Source: Streptomyces sp. NRRL S-350 (lineage in GTDB: Bacteria; Actinomycetota; Actinomycetes; Streptomycetales; Streptomycetaceae). Taken from it: a DNA stretch of 64,000 bases. This document shows, one piece after another, positions 1 through 8,074 of this stretch. Under the pieces are notes generated by a model. The model did not search any database. It saw only the letters and a program-made list of their open reading frames with translations, and was not told the DNA's origin. The DNA lies in the NCBI RefSeq assembly GCF_000719705.1, contig NZ_JOHO01000036.1, forward strand, positions 7,720 through 71,719. The letters run 5' to 3'. The first letter of the stretch is position 1; every line of letters starts with the position of its first letter. A program made the position numbers and the translations under genes.

Positions 1-1
1 T

Positions 2-1012
2 ATGCACAGCGATACGGGGGACCTCTACCGCGCGTTCGCGGAGCGGGAGGCTCGCGGCAACTCCGCGAGCTACCAGGACCTGGCCGAACGGGTCGCCGGG
101 GACGAGCAGTTGCTCGCGATGTTGGACGGACTGCCGACCGCCAAGCGGCAGCCGAACCTGCTGTTCGGCGCCGTCCGACACCTGGGCGGGCCGGTGACGG
201 CAGGCTGGCCGGCGTTCCGTGACTGGGTGGCGGGCCACTGGGACGAGACGTCGGCGACGATGCTGGTGCGGCGGACGCAGACCAACGAGGCGGGTCGCTG
301 TGCCACCCTGCTGCCGCTGTTGGCGACGTTGCCGCAGCCGCTCGCGCTGATCGAAGTGGGCGCCTCGGCCGGGCTCTGCCTGTACCCGGACCGGTACCGC
401 TACCGGTACCTGTCGGCGGACGGGGCGTCCGCCGTGGTCGCCGAGTTCGGGGCGGCGGCGAGCCCGGTGACGCTGGACTGCACGGTGAGCGGGCCGGTGC
501 CGCTCCCGGCGTCGCTGCAGGAACGGCTGCCCGAGGTGGTGTGGCGGGCCGGGATCGACCTCAATCCGCTGGACGTCCGGGCCGAGGAGGACATGCGCTG
601 GCTGGAGTCGCTGGTGTGGCCGGAGCAGACCCACCGGCTGGAGCGGCTGCGCGGCGCCGTCCGGGTCGCCCGGGCCGCCCCGCCGCTGCTGGTGCGCGGA
701 GATCTCAACGAGACGGTGCGGGAGTTGGTGGCGCAGGCGCCGGCGGGGGCGACTCCGGTGGTGTTCCACAGCGCCGTCCTCGCCTATCTGCCGCCACAGG
801 CGCGGGAGGAGTTCGCGGCGACCGTGCGCGAGTTGCCCGGGCACTGGATCTCCAACGAGGCGCTGCCCGTACTGCCGACCGTCACCCGGCGCCTCCCCCG
901 GCCGGCCCCGGCCGGGTCGGGGCTGTTCGCCCTCGCCCTGGACGAACGGCCGGTGGCCTTCACCGGGCCGCACGGGCAGTCCCTGGACTGGTTCGGCACC
1001 GCCCTGGGCTGA
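2..1012 (+). CDS. DUF2332 family protein
   Basis: A 336-residue protein of the DUF2332 family, common in actinobacteria and without a settled function. The call rests on length and on three stretches: the N-terminal EREARGNSASYQDLAERVA, the glycine-rich EVGASAGL followed by a tyrosine-rich segment near residue 120, and VVFHSAVLAYLP near residue 255. EVGASAGL resembles motif I of SAM-dependent methyltransferases, but that link is only inference. No signal peptide or membrane segment is visible. The ATG is the second base of the window, so its ribosome binding site cannot be seen and the true start could lie upstream. It stands apart from the next gene by about 200 bases. Confidence 0.75.
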   Translation: MHSDTGDLYRAFAEREARGNSASYQDLAERVAGDEQLLAMLDGLPTAKRQPNLLFGAVRHLGGPVTAGWPAFRDWVAGHWDETSATMLVRRTQTNEAGRCATLLPLLATLPQPLALIEVGASAGLCLYPDRYRYRYLSADGASAVVAEFGAAASPVTLDCTVSGPVPLPASLQERLPEVVWRAGIDLNPLDVRAEEDMRWLESLVWPEQTHRLERLRGAVRVARAAPPLLVRGDLNETVRELVAQAPAGATPVVFHSAVLAYLPPQAREEFAATVRELPGHWISNEALPVLPTVTRRLPRPAPAGSGLFALALDERPVAFTGPHGQSLDWFGTALG

Positions 1013-1029
1013 CCACGGGAAACCGGGGC

Positions 1030-1060
1030 TTGAAGCTGCCGCAGCGGCAGCCCCTACCGT
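1030..1060 (+). promoter_or_regulatory. MerR-type promoter with operator in a 19-bp spacer
   Basis: A -35 box TTGAAG (1030-1035) and a -10 box TACCGT (1055-1060) are separated by 19 bp, the overlong spacer of promoters activated by MerR-family proteins through DNA untwisting. The spacer holds a perfect palindrome, GCTGCCGC, A, GCGGCAGC (1035-1051). It lies about 150 bases upstream of the MerR gene at 1217 and probably autoregulates it. Confidence 0.6.
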
Positions 1061-1216
1061 CGTGTCCAGGGCCGGAGGAACCGGCCCTGGACCGACGAAC
1101 GTACGGGCTCGGCGACCTCGGACCCAGGAGGGCTCCGGGACTCGGAAGGCCCGGAGACCCGGCGACTTCGGACTCGGAATCCGGGGACGCGGCGACTCGG
1201 AAACGAGGAGGTGGCC

Positions 1217-1975
1217 ATGGTCTGGCCGATTGCGGACGTCGCCCGGATGTCCGGGGTGACTGCCCGGACCCTGCGGCACTACGACGAGATCGGGCTGCTG
1301 CCCCCGGCCTGGATCGGCTCCAACGGCCACCGCTACTACGAGGAGCGGCAGTTGCTGCAGCTGCAGCAGATCCTCGTGCTGCGGGCGCTGGGCGTGGGGC
1401 TGGCCGAGGTCGCCCGGATCCTGGGCGACCAGGTGGACGAGTTGGACGCCCTCCGGAGCCACCACCGGCGGCTGGTCTCGGAACGGGACCGGCTGGACGC
1501 CTTGGCGGACACCGTGTCCCGCACGATCGCGGACCTGGAACGATCCCGGAAGGACGGCACTCCCATGACCATCAACCGACCCGAGAACCTGTTCGACGGC
1601 ATCCAGGCCGCCGACATCGACGAGAGCCTGCGCGACTTCCCCGAGCACGCCGAGGCGGCCCGGCGCGCGACCGCCGCGATGAGCCCGGCCGAGATCGAGG
1701 CCGGCCAGCGCGCACGGACCGAGCGCATGATCCGCCTGGCCGAGCTGCTGGCGGCCGGACACCCGGTGGACGCCGAGCCCGTGCAGAGCATGATCGACGA
1801 GGATTACCGCCTGCTCGGCACCATCCGGTCCGTCCCGACGGAGGAGTACCTGGCAATCGCACGCTCCTGCACGGAGAACGAGCAGTGGAACGCCGCGTAC
1901 GAGGCCATCGCCCCGGGCCTGGCCGCGTACCAGCGTGCCGCCATGGAGGCGTACGCCGCGGCGCGGCTGACCTGA
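1217..1975 (+). CDS. MerR family regulator with TipAS-like ligand domain
   Basis: A transcription activator of the MerR family, 252 residues. Residues 1-70 form the winged helix-turn-helix (WPIADVARMSGVTARTLRHY, then DEIGLLPPAWIGSNGHRYY), followed by a coiled coil (about 80-115) and a C-terminal alpha-helical domain like TipAS (SMIDEDYRLLG, then YEAIAPGLAAYQRAAMEAY), which in TipA binds thiopeptides and related compounds. ATG 1217 is preferred over GTG 1211 because GAGGAGG at 1205-1211 sits at ribosome-binding distance from it. The MerR-type promoter at 1030-1060 suggests autoactivation on ligand binding. No obvious target gene follows; the next gene is on the other strand. The actual ligand is unknown. 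Confidence 0.85.
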   Translation: MVWPIADVARMSGVTARTLRHYDEIGLLPPAWIGSNGHRYYEERQLLQLQQILVLRALGVGLAEVARILGDQVDELDALRSHHRRLVSERDRLDALADTVSRTIADLERSRKDGTPMTINRPENLFDGIQAADIDESLRDFPEHAEAARRATAAMSPAEIEAGQRARTERMIRLAELLAAGHPVDAEPVQSMIDEDYRLLGTIRSVPTEEYLAIARSCTENEQWNAAYEAIAPGLAAYQRAAMEAYAAARLT

Positions 1976-1977
1976 CG

Positions 1978-2042
1978 GGCCCTCCGGCGGAGGGCCGTTT
2001 CCCTCCGCCGGGCAGCTCTTCTGACGGCTGCCCGGCGGAGGG
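1978..2042. terminator. Tandem hairpin terminator between convergent genes
   Basis: Two stem-loops follow the MerR stop. The first is GGCCCTCC (1978-1985) with GGAGGGCC (1989-1996). The second has a perfect 15-bp stem, 2001-2015 paired with 2028-2042, and a 12-base loop. Being symmetrical, they could also end the convergent permease transcript, whose stop is at 2143. The bases between (2043-2142) are pyrimidine-rich and hold nothing else I recognise. Confidence 0.7.
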
Positions 2043-2142
2043 GCCTTCTCCCCTCCGCCACACCCCGCCGCCGCACCCCGCCGCCGCACCCGCTGTCACA
2101 CCCCGCCGCCACACCGCCGCCGCTCGCCGCCCCTCCCTGTCC

Positions 2143-4617
2143 TCACTCCGTCCGCAGTGCCGTGACCGTCCTGGTCCGGGCCGCCCAGATGGCGGGGAGC
2201 AGGGCGCCCAGCAGTGCCAGCACCAGGCCGCCGAGTATCAGCGGCCCCACCACCGCCGGGTCGAACACCCCGAGGTCCGCGGCGGGCACCCCCATCCCGG
2301 CAGCCCGGGCCATCGCGGGCATCACCTGGTGGTGCACGAGGATCCCGATCGGCACCCCGATCAGCCCGGCCGCCAGCCCGCTGCCGCAGACCGAGGTGAG
2401 CACCATGCCGACGGTCTGCCGGGGTGACATCCCGAGCGCCTTGAGCACCCCGAGGTCGTGCACCCGCTCCCGGGTGTCGAGCAGCACGGTGTTGAGCACC
2501 CCGAGCCCGGCGACCGCGGCAAGCAGCAGGGTGAGCGTCCCCGCCAGGGTGTTCATCGCCAACACCACGATGTTGATGTGCTGCTCGCCCGGCCCGGCAC
2601 CCAGCCCCATCGATCGGACCACACCGTCGAGCGCGTCGGCGTACGCCCTCGCGTCGGTGCCCGGGGTGAGGTCGATGCGGAAGGCGATCGCCTCGGCGGC
2701 GACCGTGCCACCGAGCGGCGCCAGCGTGGCCCGGTCCACGAACACGAAGTCGCCGGTGGTCAGGACCTCGCCGGTGATCCTCGCCGGCACGCTGCGCCCG
2801 TGGTCGGTGAGGGTCACGGTGTCACCGACCTTCGCCTGGTTGGCGCGGAGGTAGGTGGAGCCGGCCACGACCTCGCCGGGGCCGCGGAACCACCGGCCGG
2901 AGACCAGCTGGTACCCGCCCCAGGAGGCGTCGCCGCTGAACGCGACCACCTCGGAGCGCCCGGTGTTGCCGGCCACGGCCACCGGCGTCGGGACGCTGCT
3001 GTACCAGGCCCGGGTGCCCGGGCGGCCCTCGATCGCCTTGGCCACCGCCGCCTCGTCCAGGTGGTCGGCGGGTTCGGCGGGGCCGTCCAGCGGGGCCTGG
3101 ACCACGACCTGGCCGCCGTGCCCCGCCTCCAGGCCGTCCTGGAGCAGGCCGAGCGAGAGCGTCAGGCCGACGCAGAGGGTGACTCCGGCGGTGCCGAGCA
3201 CCACGGCGGCCGCCGTGGTCGCCGAACGGCCGGGCCGGTTGAGCGGGCTCGCCAGTCCGAGGCTCAGCGCGCGCGGCACCGGCAGTCGGCCGAGCGCGTT
3301 GTGCAGCCTCGCCAGGAGACCGGTCGCCCCGATCCGGCCCGGGGTGCCCGCGGTGCCTCGGGCAGTGCCCCGGGTGGCGCCTCGGGCAGGGCCTCGGACA
3401 GTGCCTCGGGTGGCGCCTCGGGCAGGGCCTCGGGGATCCGCCCGCTTCGTGTCCGGTGCCGTCCGGCCGATCGCGAGCGCCTCCACCGTGCGCAGCCGCC
3501 CGGCCCGCAGCGCGGGCGCCAGCGCGGTGCCCGTCACGGCGGCCAGGGCAACCGCCGGGACGGCGAGGTCCACCCAGAGCGGGATGCCCAGCAGGCCGCC
3601 GCGCAGGGCTTTGTGGGCCAGGCCGAGGACCGGTACGGAGAGCAGGTTGCCGCCGAGCGCTCCCAGCGCCGTGCCGATCCCGGCCGGGATCAGCGCCTGC
3701 CCGACGTAGGCGCGCGCCACCTGCGCCGGGGTGAAGCCGAGGGCCTTGAGGATGCCGATCCGGCGGGTGGCGGCGGTGACCGCGCCGCTGACCACGACGC
3801 CGATGATCAGCACCGACATGGCGAGGCCGAGCAGCCCGAAGGCCGCGACGAACGGGACGAAGGTCGAGGCCGTCCGGTCGGCCTCCGCCTGGGCGGGCCG
3901 GTAGGAGGTCGCCCTGGTGAGGGCGCCGGCCGGCACCGCGGCGGCGATCGCGGCGCGGTCGGCCGCCACCTCGGCGTCGGTGCCGGCCCGTGCGAAGCGG
4001 TAGAGGTACTGGGCGGCGGGGGTCGTGCCGGGCGCGGTGAGCCCGGCGACCTGCTCGGGGGCGACCCAGCCGTCCGCGCTCCAGGACACCGAGGCGGCCA
4101 GGCCCACGACCCTGAGCGTCGGCTGCCCGGGCAGATCCGGGAACCGCATGCTGTCGCCGACGGCGAGCGGGGAGTGGCCGTCCAGGAACACCACCTCGCC
4201 GGGGCCCTCCACCCAGCGGCCCATGGTGATCCGCAGGCCGTCCATCGGGCCGTCCTTCGCCCGGCCGACCAGCGTCGCCGGCGGGAGCAGCGTGCCGGGC
4301 GGCGGGAGCGTGGTGTCCGCGCCCGAGCGCGGCTGCACGGTGACCGCCGGGTAGGGGCCGGCCGAGGCCGTCACACCGGGTGCGTGACCTGCCGCGGCCA
4401 GCTGGGCGGGGCTCGCCTTGGCCGGGTCGTACAGCACGCTGAGGTGCGCGCCGCGCTGGTCGGCGAAGGAGCGCTGGTACGGGCCCTGGGCGGCGACCAG
4501 CAGCCCGACCGCGAGGATGCACGCCGTCACGGACATCATCGTGGTGAGCACCATGACCAGGGTCTGCACCCGCCTGCGGCCCACTCCGGCCCGGACCACC
4601 TTGCCGAGCGCGCTCAT
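2143..4617 (-). CDS. ABC transporter permease, FtsX/MacB type (module 1)
   Basis: An 824-residue membrane protein with two FtsX-like permease domains. It is the membrane half of an exporter or lipid-extracting ABC system of the MacB/BceB-like class, driven by the ATPase encoded just upstream. An N-terminal membrane segment (about residues 18-42) is followed by a large extracytoplasmic domain, three membrane helices (about 255-380), a linker, then the second extracytoplasmic domain and a C-terminal FtsX domain with LGVLKALGMSPRQTVGMV. The linker (about 394-421) is built of RG-x-x tetrads from a 12-bp DNA repeat. ATG 4617 has GGAGG directly upstream; longer versions of the frame run into the ATPase gene. 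Paralogous to the permease at 37163-39466. Confidence 0.85.
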   Translation of the reverse strand: MSALGKVVRAGVGRRRVQTLVMVLTTMMSVTACILAVGLLVAAQGPYQRSFADQRGAHLSVLYDPAKASPAQLAAAGHAPGVTASAGPYPAVTVQPRSGADTTLPPPGTLLPPATLVGRAKDGPMDGLRITMGRWVEGPGEVVFLDGHSPLAVGDSMRFPDLPGQPTLRVVGLAASVSWSADGWVAPEQVAGLTAPGTTPAAQYLYRFARAGTDAEVAADRAAIAAAVPAGALTRATSYRPAQAEADRTASTFVPFVAAFGLLGLAMSVLIIGVVVSGAVTAATRRIGILKALGFTPAQVARAYVGQALIPAGIGTALGALGGNLLSVPVLGLAHKALRGGLLGIPLWVDLAVPAVALAAVTGTALAPALRAGRLRTVEALAIGRTAPDTKRADPRGPARGATRGTVRGPARGATRGTARGTAGTPGRIGATGLLARLHNALGRLPVPRALSLGLASPLNRPGRSATTAAAVVLGTAGVTLCVGLTLSLGLLQDGLEAGHGGQVVVQAPLDGPAEPADHLDEAAVAKAIEGRPGTRAWYSSVPTPVAVAGNTGRSEVVAFSGDASWGGYQLVSGRWFRGPGEVVAGSTYLRANQAKVGDTVTLTDHGRSVPARITGEVLTTGDFVFVDRATLAPLGGTVAAEAIAFRIDLTPGTDARAYADALDGVVRSMGLGAGPGEQHINIVVLAMNTLAGTLTLLLAAVAGLGVLNTVLLDTRERVHDLGVLKALGMSPRQTVGMVLTSVCGSGLAAGLIGVPIGILVHHQVMPAMARAAGMGVPAADLGVFDPAVVGPLILGGLVLALLGALLPAIWAARTRTVTALRTE
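3354..3436 (-). repeat. 12-bp tandem repeat coding an RGxx linker
   Basis: Imperfect 12-bp units (GCCTCGGGCAGG and variants on the plus strand) lie in frame inside the permease gene and encode about seven RG-x-x tetrads (RGPA, RGAT, RGTV, RGTA). The encoded stretch is an arginine/glycine-rich cytoplasmic linker between the two permease halves. Confidence 0.8.
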
Positions 4618-4690
4618 GCCTCCACCGCCGTTCGCCCCGCCGGGGCCTGGGGCCGTCCGCGCCGTCCGCGCCGTCCGCCGGCCCGCCCGC

Positions 4691-5404
4691 TCACTGCGCT
4701 CCCCCGGAGGTCGGCACGGCCGCCGTGTCCCGCACCAGCCGGCCGTCGAGCAGTTCGACCGTCCGGTCGGCGCAGGCCTCGGCGAGCGCGGTGTCATGGG
4801 TGACCAGCAGGATCGTCTGGCCCTGCGCGTTGAGCTCGCGCAGCAGGTCGCGGACGTCGGCGGCCGAAGCGGTGTCCAGCGCGCCCGTGGGTTCGTCGGC
4901 CAGCAGCAGCGGTGGGCGGTTCATCAGCGCCCGGGCCACCGCGACGCGTTGCCGCTCGCCGCCGGAGAGCCGACCGGGGAAGGCCTTCGCGTGCCGGGCC
5001 ACCCCCAGCCGCTCCAGGAGCTCCCCGGCCCGGGCGCGGGCCTGCTCCCGCCGCATACCGGCCAGCTGTGCCGGGAGCAGCACGTTGTCCTCGACGTTCA
5101 GGTCGTCCAGCAGGTTGAAGAACTGGAACACCATGCCGATCCGCCGCCGCCGGTACGCGGCCAGCGCGGCCTCGCCCAGCCGGTGGACGGCCACGCCGTC
5201 CACCTCCACCTCGCCCTCGCTCGGCCGGTCGAGGCCGGCGATCAGGTTCAGCAGGGTGGACTTGCCGCTGCCCGAGCGGCCGACCACGGCCAGCGCCTCA
5301 CCGGCCCGTACGTCCAGGTCGAGCCCGGCCAGGGCGGGCCGGGCGGCGTCGGATCGGTCGTACGTCCTGCTGACGCCGCGGATCCGGATGATCGGCGCGT
5401 TCAC
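4691..5404 (-). CDS. ABC transporter ATP-binding protein (module 1)
   Basis: The 237-residue ATPase of the MacB/LolD/BceA type that powers the permease encoded 73 bases downstream. It shows Walker A GRSGSGKST (about residues 42-50), the Q-loop region MVFQFFNLLDDLNVEDNVLL, the signature LSGGERQRVAVARALM, Walker B LLLADEPTGALD and the H-loop VTHD. MVFQFFNLL is typical of ATPases paired with FtsX-type permeases. ATG 5404 begins MNAPIIRIRGVSRTYDRS. The gene is divergent from the kinase/regulator pair at 5686-7748, with a perfect 22-bp palindrome between them, so the module is probably controlled by that pair. Confidence 0.92.
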   Translation of the reverse strand: MNAPIIRIRGVSRTYDRSDAARPALAGLDLDVRAGEALAVVGRSGSGKSTLLNLIAGLDRPSEGEVEVDGVAVHRLGEAALAAYRRRRIGMVFQFFNLLDDLNVEDNVLLPAQLAGMRREQARARAGELLERLGVARHAKAFPGRLSGGERQRVAVARALMNRPPLLLADEPTGALDTASAADVRDLLRELNAQGQTILLVTHDTALAEACADRTVELLDGRLVRDTAAVPTSGGAQ

Positions 5405-5516
5405 GGGCCCTCCACGGTTCGGGGTCCGGCGCCCGGGAGGACCCCGGGGCCGGCTGACGGGACATGACGCTACGAACCGCGGCGGGGGTGCTGACAGCCG
5501 TCTGGACGGCCTCTCG

Positions 5517-5538
5517 GAGGTGTATCCAGATACACCTC
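5517..5538. promoter_or_regulatory. Perfect 22-bp palindromic operator
   Basis: GAGGTGTATC and GATACACCTC are exact inverted repeats separated by CA. The site lies in the 281-base divergent region between the ABC exporter (start 5404) and the histidine kinase (start 5686). It is the best candidate binding site for the LuxR-type response regulator of this module. Nothing else striking occupies the region. Confidence 0.65.
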
Positions 5539-5685
5539 GAACTGGGTGTTCAGGCCTAGAGCGCAGGCCGCCACGGCCCGGCAGACTGAGCCACCGAAAG
5601 ATCGGAACCGGGCTCCGCGAGGGCTTCGGTGCCGAGTGGTTCGAGGCCTCCTGACGGAGGCTCAGGGACGGAGAGGGGGCGCGTC

Positions 5686-7149
5686 ATGACGGCTGGAACG
5701 CGTACGGGAGTGGCGGGCGGGGCGGCCCAGCGGGTCGGCCGGGCCTGCGTGGACGGGGTGCACGCCTGCTACCTCGTCACGATGGCCGTGACGGGACTGA
5801 TCGCACTGCTGGCCGGCCCGGTCCTGCTGGTCGCGGCGCTGTTCGGCCCCGACGACCCGCGGCCGTTCGGGCCGGGCGGCCCCCTCCTCCTGGCGGTGCC
5901 GATGACGCCGGTCGCCCTCTGGGCGCTGTGCTGGGCCACCGGGGGCGGCGGCCGGGCGGTCGGGGCCGTCCTGTTCGCGCCGGGCACGCTCGCGGTGATG
6001 GCGACGAGCCTCTACGGCGGCGCCGCACCCGGCGGCCGGTCCGTCTCGCTCTGGTTGGCGCCCTCGCTGCTGGTGCTCGCGCTGTTCGGCGTGCGCTGGA
6101 TCGCGACGGAGAACAGGCGGACCGTCGGGAAGTGGAGCGGGCGGCCGGTCCCGGTGCCGTACCACCGCGCGTCCGACGCCCTCGGCCCCTGGCAGCGGCT
6201 GCGGGCCGGCGGCTGGCTGACCGACCCGGCGACCTGGCGGGACCTGGCCTGGGCGCTGCTCACCGGCTTCGCGGTGGTGCTCACCGCCACGCTCGTCCTG
6301 GTGACCCCGCTCACCCTGGAGGTCTTCGGCCGGAACGGTCCGTTCTTCCCGCTGGCCATGGTCTACGCGATGGGCCTCTGCGCCGCCCCGGCGGCAGCCC
6401 TGTGGGCCGCCCCGCCGGTCCTGCGGATCCACGAGCGGGCCGCCCGCGCCCTGCTCGGGCCCTCCCGTCGGGCCGAACTCGCCCGCCGGGTCAGCCACCT
6501 GGCGCGAACGAGGACGGACACCATCGACGCCGGGGCGGCCGAGCTGCGCCGGATCGAGCGGGACCTCCACGACGGGGCGCAGGCCAGGCTGGTGGCCCTG
6601 GGCATGCTGCTGACCGTGGCCGAGCAGCTGAAGCACGACCCGGACGCCCTGGGCCCGCTGCTGGTCGAAGCCCGGATGTCCTCGGTCAAGGCGCTGAGCG
6701 AGCTGCGGGACCTGGTCCGCGGCATCCATCCCCCGGTGCTCGCCGACCGCGGGCTGGCCGACGCGGTGCAGGCGACCGCGCTGGACCTGCCGCTGCCGGT
6801 GACCTTCACGGGCGCCCTGCCCGGCCGGGCACCCGCCCCGGTGGAGTCGGCCGTCTACTTCGCGGTCACCGAACTCCTGGCCAACGTGGTGAAACACGCG
6901 GACGCCTCGCACGTGTGGATCGAGATAGGGCACAGTGACGGGCTGTTGCGGATATCGGTCACCGATGACGGGCACGGCGGCGCCGACCCGTCCCGGGGCA
7001 CCGGCCTCAGCGGAACCGAACGCCGATTGGCCGCCTTCGACGGAGTGCTCGCGATCAGCAGTCCGTCCGGTGGTCCGACCATCGTGAACCTGGAGATCCC
7101 GTGCGCGTTGTCATCGCCGAAGACCTCTTCCTCCTCCGGGACGGCCTGA
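5686..7149 (+). CDS. Sensor histidine kinase, HisKA_3 type (module 1)
   Basis: A 487-residue membrane sensor kinase of the NarL-partner class. About six membrane helices (residues 20-250) form an intramembrane-type sensor region with no large external domain. The dimerisation and phosphorylation domain carries RIERDLHDGAQARLVALGM, with the phospho-accepting His at residue 295. The C-terminal HATPase_c domain has the N-box ELLANVVKHA and G-boxes DDGHGG and GTGLSGTERR. ATG 5686 has a GGAGAGG-rich binding site; a GTG at 5629 in frame is less likely. The 3' end overlaps the response regulator by 49 bases, so the two are co-translated. It probably senses the substrate of the divergent ABC exporter. 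Confidence 0.9.
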   Translation: MTAGTRTGVAGGAAQRVGRACVDGVHACYLVTMAVTGLIALLAGPVLLVAALFGPDDPRPFGPGGPLLLAVPMTPVALWALCWATGGGGRAVGAVLFAPGTLAVMATSLYGGAAPGGRSVSLWLAPSLLVLALFGVRWIATENRRTVGKWSGRPVPVPYHRASDALGPWQRLRAGGWLTDPATWRDLAWALLTGFAVVLTATLVLVTPLTLEVFGRNGPFFPLAMVYAMGLCAAPAAALWAAPPVLRIHERAARALLGPSRRAELARRVSHLARTRTDTIDAGAAELRRIERDLHDGAQARLVALGMLLTVAEQLKHDPDALGPLLVEARMSSVKALSELRDLVRGIHPPVLADRGLADAVQATALDLPLPVTFTGALPGRAPAPVESAVYFAVTELLANVVKHADASHVWIEIGHSDGLLRISVTDDGHGGADPSRGTGLSGTERRLAAFDGVLAISSPSGGPTIVNLEIPCALSSPKTSSSSGTA

Positions 7150-7748
7150 CCCGGCTGCTGGAGGCCAACGGCATGAAGGTCACCGCGGCGGTCGAGAACG
7201 GTGACCAGTTGCTCGCCGCGGTGGCCGCCGACCAGCCGGACATCGCCGTGGTCGACGTCCGACTGCCGCCGGGCTTCACGGACGAGGGCCTGCGGGCCGC
7301 GCTGGCCGCCCGCCGGGCCCACCCCGGTCTGCCCGTCCTGGTGCTGTCGCAGTTCGTGGAGCAGCTGTACGCCCGTGAGCTGCTGGCCGGCAGCACCGGC
7401 GGGATCGGCTACCTGCTCAAGGACCGGGTGATGGACGGCACCCAGTTCATCGACGCCGTCCGGCGCGTCGCCCAGGGCGGTACCGCGATGGATCCCGAGG
7501 TGATCACCCGGCTCCTCACCCACAACTCCTCGGCGGGGCCGGTCTCCACGCTCTCCCCGCGCGAGCGGCAGGTGCTGGCCCTGATGGCGGAGGGCCGGTC
7601 CAACGCCGCCATCGCGCAACAACTGGTGATCACCGAACGGGCGGTCGCCAAGCACACCGCGTCGATCTTCGTCCGGCTCGACCTCCAGCCCTCCGACGAC
7701 GACAACCGCCGGGTCCTGGCCGTCCTGGCGTACCTCAACAACACCTGA
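7101..7748 (+). CDS. LuxR family response regulator (module 1)
   Basis: A 215-residue NarL/LuxR-type response regulator, the partner of the overlapping kinase. The receiver domain opens with VVIAEDLFLLRDGLTRLL, has the phospho-acceptor at Asp52 (VVDVRLPPG) and the conserved Lys in YLLKDR. The C-terminal LuxR helix-turn-helix is LSPRERQVLALMAEGRSNAAIAQ followed by VAKHTASIF. The GTG start at 7101 lies inside the kinase gene, 49 bases before its stop. The likely DNA target is the 22-bp palindrome at 5517-5538. Confidence 0.9.
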   Translation: MRVVIAEDLFLLRDGLTRLLEANGMKVTAAVENGDQLLAAVAADQPDIAVVDVRLPPGFTDEGLRAALAARRAHPGLPVLVLSQFVEQLYARELLAGSTGGIGYLLKDRVMDGTQFIDAVRRVAQGGTAMDPEVITRLLTHNSSAGPVSTLSPRERQVLALMAEGRSNAAIAQQLVITERAVAKHTASIFVRLDLQPSDDDNRRVLAVLAYLNNT

Positions 7749-8074
7749 CCGGAGAGGAGCCGCCCCGCCCCCCATCACTTGACCGCTCGCCGACAAGTCT
7801 GGAGTGGCCCTTCACCGCAGGGGGCTCGCTCGCCGCCGAACGGGTCATTTAGGCTAGTGCCGTGCTCATCCTTGTTCGCCGCCGCCACGTGGACCTGCTC
7901 CGCGTGACCACCATGTCCTGTCGACGCTCCGGCTGAACCTCGCGCCACCCACCCTCACCGGCAGCCCCCACCGGGCCGCCGCCACCTCCCGGCCCCCGGA
8001 GCACCAGCCGCACCAGGCGCTGCTCCGACCGCTCCCGGTCGACCACCGGAGCCGGCCGGGACGAGACACAGCGG
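7749..8074 (+). other. Long 5' leader region of the oxygenase gene
   Basis: This 326-base stretch holds a -10-like TAGGCT (7850-7855), a 24-codon leader peptide (7862-7936) and a potential hairpin CGGAGCA (7997-8003) with TGCTCCG (8021-8027) before the oxygenase start at 8075. The part before 7850 shows nothing else I recognise. The arrangement looks like a transcription-attenuation leader. Confidence 0.5.
7862..7936 (+). CDS. Putative leader peptide, RRHVDL type
   Basis: A 24-residue peptide beginning VLILVRRRHVDLLRV and ending TTMSCRRSG. Short peptides with an RRHVDL core and a C-terminal Cys are a recurrent streptomycete class, annotated as leader peptides and often found upstream of sulfur-related genes; that association is from memory. 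The GTG start has no ribosome binding site but lies 7 bases after TAGGCT, so the transcript is probably leaderless. The single Cys codon near the end would allow ribosome stalling when cysteine is scarce. It precedes the 2OG/Fe(II) oxygenase gene by 138 bases. The regulatory role is inferred. Confidence 0.6.
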   Translation: MLILVRRRHVDLLRVTTMSCRRSG

